Assembly (NCBI GenBank): GCA_040905705.1
Contig: JBBDQZ010000030.1
Span: 1-39,220, forward strand
Direction: 5' to 3'
Length of the DNA: 39,220 nt
DNA from: JBBDQZ01 sp040905705
Lineage (GTDB): Bacteria > Bacteroidota > Rhodothermia > Balneolales > Natronogracilivirgulaceae
The stretch's first letter is position 1, and every line of letters starts with the position of its first letter. A model generated the notes under the pieces. That model did not search any database. It had not been told where the DNA came from and saw only the letters and a list, made by a program, of their open reading frames with translations. Below are positions 16,654 through 24,787 of this stretch, one piece after another. Position numbers and translations under genes: made by a program.

Positions 16654-16743
16654 TTCTTCGGTTTTGATCCTTTAAAATAATGGTATGTATTTTGCTGCCA
16701 ACCGGGTTTTAAATCCAGCCACGTTATTCCTGTAATAAACGAC

Positions 16744-17043
16744 TCAGGATTTGATTATAATATCGCGAATGATTTCCTCTTTTACAGCACTATTCAACTG
16801 CCGGATAATTTTATGTCGTTGCATATGGATTTCATGTCGCCATGCCGGATCCGGAACATGTACAACCAACCGGCTACCATAAATTTTTAGATCACGTACT
16901 TGTTCACAGATAGCAGCACCCACTGTTTCCGGCCATAACGATAAAATCATACCTCGCTTCAAAGCAACTCGATGCGGATACTCTTCGATAAATTCATCCA
17001 TTAAGTCCTTTAGTGCCCGGGGTTGTTTGCGACGGTATGCCAT
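16744..17043 (-). CDS. dciA: DciA family protein (DUF721), putative replicative helicase loader
   Basis: DciA recruits the replicative helicase DnaB in bacteria that lack DnaC/DnaI. The 99-residue product has the DUF721 core: PRALKDLMDEFIEEYP, then SLWPETVGAAICEQVRDL, then SRLVVHVPDPAWRHEIHMQR and a final helix. The motif WPETVG-AI is the usual signature. It starts 3 nt after the recF stop and is translationally linked to it. The dciA-recF neighbourhood is widespread and supports a replication role. Confidence 0.88.
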   Translation of the reverse strand: MAYRRKQPRALKDLMDEFIEEYPHRVALKRGMILSLWPETVGAAICEQVRDLKIYGSRLVVHVPDPAWRHEIHMQRHKIIRQLNSAVKEEIIRDIIIKS

Positions 17044-17046
17044 TTG

Positions 17047-18177
17047 TTATTTTTCCATCTTCAATTTTCCCTCATAAACATGATAACGTGCAATTCGTCT
17101 GTCTCCGATGTCAGTGACACCAATAAGCTTATCAGGGTGCGCCGCCGTTATAAATGATTGCCCCTTATGCTGCAACAACATGTTCATGACAATTTCTGTT
17201 TTCTGGGGGTCCAGGTCACCAAAAACATCATCCAGTAAAAAAACCGGTAAATCTTCCAATTCTTCCGAATAAAAATAGAGCTGTGCCATTTTTAATGCCA
17301 ATGCAAAAATTCGATGCTGTCCTTGTGAACCGAATTTCCTCAATTCCATATCATTTAGAAAAAAAACAAGATCATCACGATGCGGCCCAATCACAGTTTG
17401 CTGACGCTCCAACTCACGCTCCTCCGATTTTGCAAGCTCTCTGGCATAAATCTCCCGCACCTGAGATTCCGGTATGTCAGGATCACAAAGAGTTTTATAG
17501 CGCATCCAGGGCTTCAGTTCTGATCCGGTTAACTGCATATGAGCTTGGCTCAGAAAAACAAGAAATTTCCGAATCACCCCAATCCTTTTTATGATAATTT
17601 GGGATCCTGTTTCAACTAATTGCTGGTTCCAGGGTTCAAGCATATCACTGATATGATGCGGAACATGGAAAGTATCGGCAAGCAAGCGATTTCGTTGCCT
17701 GGTGATTTTTCTATACCTGATTAAATCATCCAAATATGCAGATGATGTTTGGCAAATCAATGCGTCAAGAAATGATCTTCTTTCAACAGGGCCTTCACTG
17801 GTTAGTTTTTTGTCTTCCGGGGACACCAGTACCACCGGTACCAATCCAATCAATTCTGTGTGTCGATCCAGCGGACTGTCATTCACCCATATTTTTTTCC
17901 CCTCTCCCCGTTCATATGTACACGCAACTTCAAAAGTGCTCCGGATATTACCTTTAAAAATTCCCTGAATCCGAAAAGTCGACGAATCCTGATGAACAAC
18001 ATACTGATCGGAAGAACTGGTAAAACTGCGACTCATACATAAATAATGAATCGCATCAAGGAGATTGGTTTTCCCTGCCCCATTCGGACCTGTAATAATG
18101 TTGACCTGTTCGCCCCAAGTTGCCTCCGTATGTTGATGATTTCGAAAATTTTTCAGCGATAGTGATAGATTAATCAT
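17047..18177 (-). CDS. recF: DNA replication and repair protein RecF
   Basis: RecF is an SMC-like ATPase that loads RecA at gaps with RecO and RecR. With the ATG at 18177 the protein is 376 residues. It begins MINLSLSLKNFRNHQ and has Walker A GPNGAGKT at 30-37, the stretch LVSPEDKKLTSEGPVERRSF, GPHRDDLVFFLND, the ABC signature KFGSQGQHRIFALALKMAQ, and Walker B PVFLLDDVFGDLDPQK. A longer frame upstream overlaps the RRM gene and is not used. This start overlaps the RRM gene stop by 8 nt, implying coupling. recF is separated from dnaA by about 4.7 kb; the classic dnaA-dnaN-recF order is not kept. Confidence 0.96.
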   Translation of the reverse strand: MINLSLSLKNFRNHQHTEATWGEQVNIITGPNGAGKTNLLDAIHYLCMSRSFTSSSDQYVVHQDSSTFRIQGIFKGNIRSTFEVACTYERGEGKKIWVNDSPLDRHTELIGLVPVVLVSPEDKKLTSEGPVERRSFLDALICQTSSAYLDDLIRYRKITRQRNRLLADTFHVPHHISDMLEPWNQQLVETGSQIIIKRIGVIRKFLVFLSQAHMQLTGSELKPWMRYKTLCDPDIPESQVREIYARELAKSEERELERQQTVIGPHRDDLVFFLNDMELRKFGSQGQHRIFALALKMAQLYFYSEELEDLPVFLLDDVFGDLDPQKTEIVMNMLLQHKGQSFITAAHPDKLIGVTDIGDRRIARYHVYEGKLKMEK

Positions 18178-18466
18178 CGGAATATTCTTCGCGGTCCACC
18201 TCAGAATTTTCCTGAGCTTCCTCTTGCTTCGGCCTCGCTTCATTTACGGTAATAGTCCGTTCAAGAAATACCGTGTTGTTTAGTTTTTCAATAGCTTCCC
18301 TGGCTTCCTCTTCATTAGCCATTTCAACAAAACCGAAGCCACGAGAACGTCTTGTCTTTCTGTCGCGAACAATAAAGGCATTGGTGACCTCTCCGAAATT
18401 TTCAAACAGGTCTTTCAGTTCACTTCGTTTGGTTTTCCAGGCAATGTTACCTACATAGATATTCAT
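18170..18466 (-). CDS. RNA-recognition-motif (RRM) protein
   Basis: A 98-residue single-RRM protein. RNP2 is seen as NIYVGNIAW near the start and RNP1 as RGFGFVEM at about residues 43-50. The beta-alpha-beta order is complete through TITVNEARP. A short acidic tail (EEAQENSEVDREEYSDD) ends the protein. In cyanobacteria and Bacteroidota such proteins bind RNA and are often cold-induced; the target here is unknown. It is the first gene of an RRM-recF-dciA-ybbR unit and overlaps recF by 8 nt, an unusual partner for a recombination gene. Confidence 0.92.
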   Translation of the reverse strand: MNIYVGNIAWKTKRSELKDLFENFGEVTNAFIVRDRKTRRSRGFGFVEMANEEEAREAIEKLNNTVFLERTITVNEARPKQEEAQENSEVDREEYSDD

Positions 18467-18530
18467 ATCTTTTTGTACAGTTAAATACAGGTGTGTAAGA
18501 TATTATTGTCTCCTCGGAATAAAAGAATAT

Positions 18531-18569
18531 AAAAAAAAAGCAGAAAGTGCACGAAACACCGTCTGCTTT
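18531..18569 (-). terminator. Rho-independent terminator downstream of eno
   Basis: On the minus strand AAAGCAGA (18569-18562) pairs with TCTGCTTT (18544-18537), followed by a run of T to 18531. A smaller GTG/CAC pairing lies inside the loop. It is about 140 nt after the eno stop and upstream of the RRM gene, so it should separate the two units. Confidence 0.8.
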
Positions 18570-18708
18570 ATTAACTTCTCACTCCATATCAAACACGGAA
18601 GCAACATCTGATGGGAATTTACCTTGTATAACCCATATCAACAACTCTCGCTATTCCATCCAATAGATCCTGTTGGGACAAACCTAAAATATTACTATTT
18701 AGCCGGGA

Positions 18709-19992
18709 TCAAACATTGAAAGCATCACGACCAAGATATTCGGCACAATCTCCCAGCTGTTCTTCAATACGAATAAGTTGATTGTATTTGGCCAGGCGGT
18801 CAGTACGGCTCATAGAGCCCGTTTTAATCTGGCCGGCATTAGTAGCAACCGACAAATCGGCGATAGTAGTATCTTCGGTTTCTCCGGACCGGTGTGATAT
18901 CACAGCTGTATAAGCGTTTTTATGTGCCAATTCAATGGTATCAAGTGTTTCAGTCAAAGTACCAATCTGATTAACTTTGATGAGTATAGAATTGGCCACT
19001 CCCTTTTCAATACCTTTGCCTAACCGCTCAGCGTTGGTTACAAACAAATCGTCACCTACAAGCTGGACTCGATCTCCGATTGCGTCGGTTAATTTTTTCC
19101 AGGCATCCCAGTCGTTTTCATCCATAGCATCTTCAATAGAAATAATCGGATATTTATTCACCCAACCACTCCAAAAATCAACCATCTCATCAGCGTTTTT
19201 CTTTGATCCGTCGCTCCATTTAAATTCATAAAGACCGGACTCCGAATTGTAAAATTCCGAGGTAGCCGGGTCCAGTGCCAAAAGAACTTCCTCGCCTGGT
19301 TTGTATCCGGCTTGTTCAATGGCTTTAAGTATAACTTCCACCGCTTCTTCATTGCTCTTCAGGTTAGGCGCAAACCCGCCTTCATCACCTACTGTAGTTG
19401 CATATCCCATACCGGAGAGCACTTTTTTCAAATTGTGGAAAATCTCACTTCCCATGCGCAACGCGTGAGACAATGATGCGGCTCCAGCAGGCATAATCAT
19501 AAATTCCTGAAGATCAACATTATTATCGGCGTGCGATCCGCCGTTGATAATATTCATCATCGGAACCGGGAGCACCTTGGCATTGACACCCCCTACATAA
19601 CGCCAAAACGGAATATTGAGAGCGTTGGAAGCGGCATCAGCAACTGCCAGGGATACGCCGAGCATTGCATTCGCACCCAGTTTGCTCTTGTTATCCGTTC
19701 CGTCCAAATCCAGTAGTACGTTGTCGATATCCACCTGATTAAAGACGTTGTAGCCGACCAATTCATCTGCGATGGTTTCATTAACATTTTCAACAGCATT
19801 CAATACCCCTTTTCCCATATAATCATCACCCCCATCCCGGAGTTCGACAGCTTCATGCTCACCGGTGGAAGCACCGGAAGGGACTGCAGCTCGCCCCATA
19901 GTTCCGTCTTCAATAATTACATCCACTTCTACCGTCGGGTTTCCTCTGGAATCAAATATTTGTCGCGCAATAATTTCTTCAATAATAGCCAT
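18709..19992 (-). CDS. eno: Enolase
   Basis: Enolase converts 2-phosphoglycerate to phosphoenolpyruvate in glycolysis. The 427-residue protein carries EIIARQIFDSRGNPTVEVDV, VPSGASTGEHEAVELRD, GGSHADNNVDLQEFMIMP, and the metal ligands in LALDPATSEF, ISIEDAMDENDWDAW and VGDDLFVTN. The catalytic region LIKVNQIGTLTETL and the signature SHRSGETEDTTIADLSV are intact. Length is normal. It is monocistronic, with its own promoter candidate upstream and a terminator downstream. Confidence 0.98.
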   Translation of the reverse strand: MAIIEEIIARQIFDSRGNPTVEVDVIIEDGTMGRAAVPSGASTGEHEAVELRDGGDDYMGKGVLNAVENVNETIADELVGYNVFNQVDIDNVLLDLDGTDNKSKLGANAMLGVSLAVADAASNALNIPFWRYVGGVNAKVLPVPMMNIINGGSHADNNVDLQEFMIMPAGAASLSHALRMGSEIFHNLKKVLSGMGYATTVGDEGGFAPNLKSNEEAVEVILKAIEQAGYKPGEEVLLALDPATSEFYNSESGLYEFKWSDGSKKNADEMVDFWSGWVNKYPIISIEDAMDENDWDAWKKLTDAIGDRVQLVGDDLFVTNAERLGKGIEKGVANSILIKVNQIGTLTETLDTIELAHKNAYTAVISHRSGETEDTTIADLSVATNAGQIKTGSMSRTDRLAKYNQLIRIEEQLGDCAEYLGRDAFNV

Positions 19993-20036
19993 GTTAGAGA
20001 TATTTTTAATTCAAATTTTTGTTATTTACATCGTCT

Positions 20037-20044
20037 CAAAGGTA
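20037..20044 (-). promoter_or_regulatory. Bacteroidota-type -7 element upstream of eno
   Basis: On the minus strand TACCTTTG matches TAnnTTTG exactly and lies 45 nt before the eno ATG. A clear TTG at -33 is not seen, so the call rests on the -7 box and position only. The rest of the 291-nt gap to the next gene holds the repeat copy and an inverted repeat. Confidence 0.4.
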
Positions 20045-20109
20045 CTGATTTTTCCCTTAATTAGGAATCCATTGCCCCTTTATATATGTTAAAATTTTAG
20101 GATCATAAA

Positions 20110-20186
20110 GTCACATAGTATATCCACGAGATTTTACTCAAACACCTATGTGTTGATGCCTCTAACCTGGGTACGTCACTATTGCG
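20110..20186 (+). repeat. Diverged repeat, copy 2 (non-coding)
   Basis: Aligns with 4579-4663, the beginning of a small exported protein gene. Read in the matching frame it gives SHSI, RF and VL at the same positions as the gene, but the start ATG is AAG and a one-base shift occurs before TGGGTA, so it is not a working gene. It is either a decayed gene fragment or a second copy of a dispersed repeat. Confidence 0.6.
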
Positions 20187-20200
20187 TTTTACGAGGCATC
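20155..20200. repeat. 8-bp inverted repeat with 30-nt loop
   Basis: GATGCCTC (20155-20162) and GAGGCATC (20193-20200) are perfect complements. The left arm lies inside the repeat copy, the right arm beyond it. No T-tract directly follows on either strand. It could be a transcript-end structure for the minus-strand gene at 20284-21105, but this is weak. Confidence 0.35.
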
Positions 20201-20283
20201 TGTTAAAAATTTTACAATTAATTAGGGCGGATGGATCCTTCCTGAATTAAAATGAGCAGGTGTGCCGGAGCAAATTGATTATA

Positions 20284-21105
20284 TCACCACATGGACCCGA
20301 AAATAAATGTTATGTGAGGGGACCCGAAGAAATATTGTTTACCGGTGGCTGGAACTATAGCTCCAGCAGGTTGATCATCAATCGTTAGAGACGGATCAGG
20401 ATTGAACCCGTGGCCGGGCCGATTCGGTTCCATAACCTGAATACCATCAGGAAAATAGTGAAAATAATAGCCTATAAAAATCGACTGGATTTTTGCAAAA
20501 TCGCCACCCATATCAGCACCGAGAGAAAGCTGTCCGGCTCCACCCAATACCAATTCACCATCTCCCCATCCCTGGAATGGATCGTAATGCGGCTGATCCT
20601 CGTATGCCCGGAAACCCTGTCTTCGAAATCCATAACCCTGTCTGTCATTAAAATAAGGATAAACAAGCGATGGGGAAGGGCCGCCGGAAATTTGAAACTG
20701 AAATCGGAAATCATCTGACAATTGATTGGCAAAAATTCTATGGTTGATTCCCAACATGACAGGCACCGATAAAATTCGATTGTATTTATTGGGTATAACG
20801 GTAAAACCCCAAAAATTCTGAAAAGACTGCTCCCCTTCATCCCGGATATTGGTGACTTGAAACTCAATCATGCCCTGTGTGTAGCGAGACAAAACTCTGC
20901 GATACTCACCCCCCACAGCAAATCCGAAATTGTTCATTTGAAACCGAAAACTCATTCCATTCCTCATATTAAAATCATAATGAGTCAACGGCTGTTCCAT
21001 CTCGGCAAGATCCGGTTCAATACGGTCCTGGGCCAAGGCCGGCGACAAACTCTTACCATGGAATAAGAACAAAATGAGCAATGTGGCTGTTTTGAAATAC
21101 ATCAT
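20284..21105 (-). CDS. Predicted outer-membrane protein, unknown function
   Basis: I recognise no named family. The product is about 273 residues, with a signal peptide (FKTATLLILFLFHGKS, likely cleavage after SPALA). The mature part alternates polar and aromatic residues in strand-like segments (MSFRFQMNNFGFAVGGEY, SIFIGYYFHYFPDG) and ends TFIFGSMW with a terminal aromatic residue, as in beta-barrels. A loop rich in Gly, Pro and Tyr is in the middle. An in-frame ATG at 21141 would add 12 residues; the start at 21105 puts the basic residue and hydrophobic core in signal-peptide register. It is divergent from the small gene at 21291. Confidence 0.7.
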   Translation of the reverse strand: MMYFKTATLLILFLFHGKSLSPALAQDRIEPDLAEMEQPLTHYDFNMRNGMSFRFQMNNFGFAVGGEYRRVLSRYTQGMIEFQVTNIRDEGEQSFQNFWGFTVIPNKYNRILSVPVMLGINHRIFANQLSDDFRFQFQISGGPSPSLVYPYFNDRQGYGFRRQGFRAYEDQPHYDPFQGWGDGELVLGGAGQLSLGADMGGDFAKIQSIFIGYYFHYFPDGIQVMEPNRPGHGFNPDPSLTIDDQPAGAIVPATGKQYFFGSPHITFIFGSMW

Positions 21106-21290
21106 GATTGTTGAATTATTGAAAATAGTTCGAATGTTCAAGGTACATAATCAACTGTAAAGGAACACTTGCGAATGACAAAATCTGTTGTATTTTCCTA
21201 TTGCTTAAAATCAACTTGTAGTTACATCGGAAATAACGATATACCGGATGGGATGGTATAGATTAAGATGGTATTAATTAACGAGTAATC

Positions 21291-21653
21291 ATGGCTAACA
21301 TTTCCAGGCTTGAAGTTTTCGGACCCAAATCATCGTTGCAACGTATGGGGGAATCCATGTTAAAAGAAACTTCACACGTTTACAGTTTTACAAGAGAAAT
21401 TTCGGATGAAGAAAAAGTTTGGGTTTTCCTATATGAAGACCGATCAACAACCATACAAAATACCAAATGCCTTACATGCATTCTATCGGAAGAAGCCGCA
21501 AAGATCAGACTGGAAATTGTCGACATTGGAAAACAAAGTGGCTTCGGTGGTTCTTCAATACTGGAGGAGCAGCCGATACATGACCAGCTCATGGAATTTA
21601 TACTCGATTTCGGCAAACAGTTCGGTTTGACCATACAGAACAAAAAAGAATAG
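21291..21653 (+). CDS. Conserved-looking small cytosolic protein, unknown
   Basis: A 120-residue protein without signal peptide or membrane segment. It begins MANISRLEVFGPKSSLQRMG and contains the mid region KVWVFLYEDRSTTIQNTKC, then a strand-rich RLEIVDIGKQSGFGGSSI and a helical end. I recognise no family. Its stop codon overlaps the GTG of prmC by one base (TAGTG), which argues that it is a real, translated partner gene in the prmC operon. Confidence 0.7.
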   Translation: MANISRLEVFGPKSSLQRMGESMLKETSHVYSFTREISDEEKVWVFLYEDRSTTIQNTKCLTCILSEEAAKIRLEIVDIGKQSGFGGSSILEEQPIHDQLMEFILDFGKQFGLTIQNKKE

Positions 21654-22519
21654 TGACGCAGACGGTTGAACAAAAAAATATGTGGACTGTAGTCCATATG
21701 CTGAAGTGGGCAACGGATTATTTCAAAAAAAAGGATATCCCTTCACCACGCTTAAGTATTGAGTGGCTTTTGTCACATTTGTTGGGTGTTCACCGGCTGG
21801 ACTTATACCTGCAATTTGACCGACCCCTTTCCCCGGACGAATTGAACCGGCTCAAACCCCTTATCATGAGACGTGCAAAAAACGAACCCCTCCAATACAT
21901 AACAGGTACTACAGATTTTTTAAACTTAACCCTTCGTGTAACAAAAGATGTCTTGATTCCACGACCGGAAACGGAACAACTGGTAGAGAAACTATTACAA
22001 CAACATCCCGGAAATGAGACTCTGCGTTTCCTGGATATTGGTACCGGTTCCGGTTGTATTGCGCTGGCTATAAAAAAGGCACGCCCTCAATGGCAGGTTA
22101 CCGCTATTGATATCAGTGATCATGCCCTCCTCATTGCCCGTGACAATGCACATAACCTTAAACTCGATATTTCATTTCATCATACCGGATTTCAGCAATT
22201 CCATCCGGAAAAGACATTTGATATTGTAGCTTCCAATCCTCCATATATCGGAATTGACGAAATATCGTCACTTGAAAAACAGGTCATTGATTTCGAACCC
22301 CGAACCGCATTGATACTCGATGATGTGACGACCATATATTCTGAACTGGTTGACTGGTGTAAAAGTTATTTGTCACCAACCGGAAAGTTCTATTTGGAAA
22401 TTAATGAGAAATATGGTGATAAATTATTGAAAATATGTAACCTGCATCCATTCAAAGGAATTCTTTCACAGGATTATTCAGCTAAAGACCGCTTCCTGAC
22501 AGGTTTTTTCGATAAATAA
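21653..22519 (+). CDS. prmC: Peptide chain release factor N5-glutamine methyltransferase
   Basis: PrmC methylates the GGQ glutamine of release factors RF1 and RF2. The 288-residue product has the N-terminal helical domain (SPRLSIEWLLSHLLG, RLKPLIMRRAKNEPLQYITG), the phrase VLIPRPETEQLVE, the SAM motif FLDIGTGSGCIALAIKK, and the catalytic SNPPYIG motif followed by ISSLEKQV. Start is GTG at 21653, overlapping the previous stop. The following 391 nt contain DnaA boxes. Confidence 0.95.
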   Translation: MTQTVEQKNMWTVVHMLKWATDYFKKKDIPSPRLSIEWLLSHLLGVHRLDLYLQFDRPLSPDELNRLKPLIMRRAKNEPLQYITGTTDFLNLTLRVTKDVLIPRPETEQLVEKLLQQHPGNETLRFLDIGTGSGCIALAIKKARPQWQVTAIDISDHALLIARDNAHNLKLDISFHHTGFQQFHPEKTFDIVASNPPYIGIDEISSLEKQVIDFEPRTALILDDVTTIYSELVDWCKSYLSPTGKFYLEINEKYGDKLLKICNLHPFKGILSQDYSAKDRFLTGFFDK

Positions 22520-22590
22520 CAGGTTAAGTCATTGTATTCAAGAGGGTTAACATTTTCGTAACAGTAAAAGAACAAATCACCTCTACGAAA

Positions 22591-22599
22591 TGTGGATAA
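22591..22599 (-). promoter_or_regulatory. DnaA box 1 (TTATCCACA on minus strand)
   Basis: Perfect consensus box. The plus strand reads TGTGGATAA. It lies 71 nt after the prmC stop. Confidence 0.75.
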
Positions 22600-22752
22600 C
22601 TTGGGGAAAAAAAATGTACCACTCCTTCGATTTTTAAAAACCTTTTTCCCCTGCATCTCTTCGGTGAATCTGCGTGCACGCCGGTGCATATATAAACCAC
22701 ACATAAATTATTATAAATAATTGAAAATATTTAATTTATAAAACACGTAGAG

Positions 22753-22761
22753 TGTGGATAA
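22753..22761 (-). promoter_or_regulatory. DnaA box 2 (TTATCCACA on minus strand)
   Basis: Perfect consensus box directly next to the A/T-rich stretch 22701-22745. Confidence 0.75.
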
Positions 22762-22851
22762 GTCCGCCGGGATTAAATAATACTATATTGACAAGAGTAT
22801 CAATTATTGGCATCTTCTTTTTCCGAAGTGCCTGAGCAACGTGCCAGTTAT

Positions 22852-22860
22852 TGTGGATAA
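22852..22860 (-). promoter_or_regulatory. DnaA box 3 (TTATCCACA on minus strand)
   Basis: Perfect consensus box 50 nt before the dnaA start, inside a small palindrome GTGG-ATAA-CCAC. Its position fits repression of dnaA by DnaA. Confidence 0.75.
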
Positions 22861-22910
22861 CCACTTACAAACCAGGGATAGCCGAAGCAGAATTTTTTGG
22901 ATAATAAATA

Positions 22911-24413
22911 ATGGCGGAAGTCGAAAATAAACATGAACAGCTCGTAGAAGAGGACGGCACTTCGGCAGCGAAAGTATGGGCAGAATGTTTAGAAATAATC
23001 CGGGACAATATTAATTATCAGAAATATAAATCCTGGTTTCATCCCATTAAACCGATTGCACTGGAAGGAAAAAGGCTGACTATTCAGGTACCGTCCCAGT
23101 TCTGGTACGAATGGCTGGAAGAGCATTATTACAACATCATGCGCTCAACCATCTCAAAAATACTCGGTGAAGGAGCACAGTTCGAGTACTCTGTCGTCCT
23201 GGAAAAGTCCGAGCAGGAACATCAGGATCTTGCTGTTCGAATGCCACAACGAGCGAATCCGCCGGTTCAGAAGGACATGGATCGAGGGGTGCCAGGTCAA
23301 AACGGGTTTGATGGTTATGCTGCCGAATCTATTCGAAACCCGTTTGTGATTCCGGGTATTCGCAAAAATAAAATCGAACCAAACCTGAATGAAAACTATG
23401 TCTTCAGCAGATTTATCGAAGGAGATTGTAACCGACTGGCTCGTTCTGCTGCAATCGCAATTGCCGAAAATCCCGGGAAAAATTCATTCAATCCGTTCTT
23501 TGTTTACGGAGGTGTTGGGCTGGGAAAAACCCATCTGGTTCAAAGTATTGGTAATAAGATTCGCCAGGATTACAGAGATGATTTCTCTATTCTATATATC
23601 TCTTCCGACCAGTTCACCAATGAATTTGTCCAGGCAATTCGTAATAACCGTGCCGGTGATTTTTCCATGTTCTACCGGAGCATCGATGTCCTCATTGTTG
23701 ACGATATTCAATTCTTCAGCGGTAAAGAGAAAACACAGGAGGAGTTTTTTCATATTTTTAATGCACTGCACCAGGAAGGAAAGCAAATTATACTGACCAG
23801 CGATCGTGCTCCCAAAGATGTCCCCGATATCGAAGAGCGCCTTATCTCCCGGTTCAACTGGGGATTGAGTGCTGATCTTCAGATGCCGGATTACGAAACG
23901 AGATATGCCATTCTCGAAAAAAAAGCATTGGATAACGGCATTGATTTTTATCCGGAAATCTTTGAATTCATCGCCCATAATTTCAAGTCAAGCGTACGTG
24001 ATCTTCAGGGAGCAATTATCAAACTATTAGCTACGGCCTCACTTCAGAAGATCGATAATATAGAATTGTCCATGGCTAAACGCATTCTGAAAGATTTAAT
24101 CAAGGAGACAAAAAAACAGATCTCTATCGAAAGTATCCAACGACTGGTATGTGATTATTTTGGAATTGATCCCAACAAAGTGCGCGAAAAAACCCGGAAA
24201 CAGGAAATTGTGGAAGCACGGCAAATTGCTATGTATTTGTCCAAGACCATGACAAAATCCAGTTTAAAAACTATTGGCCTCCATTTTGGTGGGCGAGACC
24301 ACTCCACAGTGATCCACGCTATCAGCTCCGTAGAGGATCGCCTGGAAACCAACACAAAATTCCAGCAAATTATTCGGGACATCCAGCAGCGTATTGAACT
24401 TGCAAGCATGTGA
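22911..24413 (+). CDS. dnaA: Chromosomal replication initiator DnaA
   Basis: DnaA binds DnaA boxes and melts oriC. The 500-residue product has domain I (KVWAECLEIIRDNINYQKYK, 21-90), a variable linker (about 95-160), and the AAA+ domain III. Domain III shows Walker A GGVGLGKTH at 200-208, Walker B LIVDDIQFF at 261-269, sensor and Arg-finger region EERLISRFNWGL, and sensor 2 in SSVRDLQGAI. Domain IV carries the DNA-binding signature FGGRDHSTVIHAI. The ATG has no Shine-Dalgarno sequence. It is followed at once by folB, so a replication gene and folate genes share an operon. Confidence 0.98.
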   Translation: MAEVENKHEQLVEEDGTSAAKVWAECLEIIRDNINYQKYKSWFHPIKPIALEGKRLTIQVPSQFWYEWLEEHYYNIMRSTISKILGEGAQFEYSVVLEKSEQEHQDLAVRMPQRANPPVQKDMDRGVPGQNGFDGYAAESIRNPFVIPGIRKNKIEPNLNENYVFSRFIEGDCNRLARSAAIAIAENPGKNSFNPFFVYGGVGLGKTHLVQSIGNKIRQDYRDDFSILYISSDQFTNEFVQAIRNNRAGDFSMFYRSIDVLIVDDIQFFSGKEKTQEEFFHIFNALHQEGKQIILTSDRAPKDVPDIEERLISRFNWGLSADLQMPDYETRYAILEKKALDNGIDFYPEIFEFIAHNFKSSVRDLQGAIIKLLATASLQKIDNIELSMAKRILKDLIKETKKQISIESIQRLVCDYFGIDPNKVREKTRKQEIVEARQIAMYLSKTMTKSSLKTIGLHFGGRDHSTVIHAISSVEDRLETNTKFQQIIRDIQQRIELASM

Positions 24414-24424
24414 CCGTAACGTTC

Positions 24425-24787
24425 ATGGACTGTATAACCATTAAAAACTTGAAATTTCATAGCCTGCATGGGTTTTATCCGGAGGAACAAACCAAAGGCA
24501 ATGATTTTGAAATCGATATTGTATTTTGGGTCTCTCTCGAGGCTGCTGCAAAGAAAGATGATCTAGCCAGGACGATAGACTACAGTGAAACAGCCGGAAT
24601 AGTGCACAATATCATGAACGGTGAATCGGTAAAACTGATCGAGACCTTATTGTATGCAATTGGAGAATCGCTGCTTCATGCCTATCCAGCGGCAGAAAAA
24701 ATCGAAGTGGCCATTCGAAAAATCAATCCATCTTTATTATCCTCCTGTGAATATGCAGAAGTCAAAAGCCAATGGCCCAAGTTGTAA
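24425..24787 (+). CDS. folB: Dihydroneopterin aldolase
   Basis: FolB cleaves dihydroneopterin to 6-hydroxymethyl-dihydropterin and glycolaldehyde in folate synthesis. The 120-residue product begins MDCITIKNLKFHSLHGFYPE with the family's N-terminal strand and GFYPEEQ. It contains DFEIDIVFWV, TIDYSETAGIVHNIM, SVKLIETLLYAIGESLL, and AIRKINP, whose lysine matches the catalytic Lys. A GTG at 24410 (GTGA overlap with the dnaA stop) is an alternative start adding five residues; the ATG fits the conserved beginning better. It overlaps folK by 16 nt. Confidence 0.92.
   Translation: MDCITIKNLKFHSLHGFYPEEQTKGNDFEIDIVFWVSLEAAAKKDDLARTIDYSETAGIVHNIMNGESVKLIETLLYAIGESLLHAYPAAEKIEVAIRKINPSLLSSCEYAEVKSQWPKL

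Larger units (their letters stand above)
22520..22910. other. oriC: Putative replication origin (oriC) / DnaA-controlled region
   Basis: The 391-nt non-coding region between prmC and dnaA holds three perfect DnaA boxes (TGTGGATAA, the complement of TTATCCACA), all in the same orientation, at 22591-22599, 22753-22761 and 22852-22860. A weaker 7/9 box is at 22683-22691. Between boxes 1 and 2 lies a very A/T-rich stretch (22701-22745), suitable for unwinding. The position directly upstream of dnaA is a common oriC site. The boxes could instead serve only dnaA autoregulation. Confidence 0.7.
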
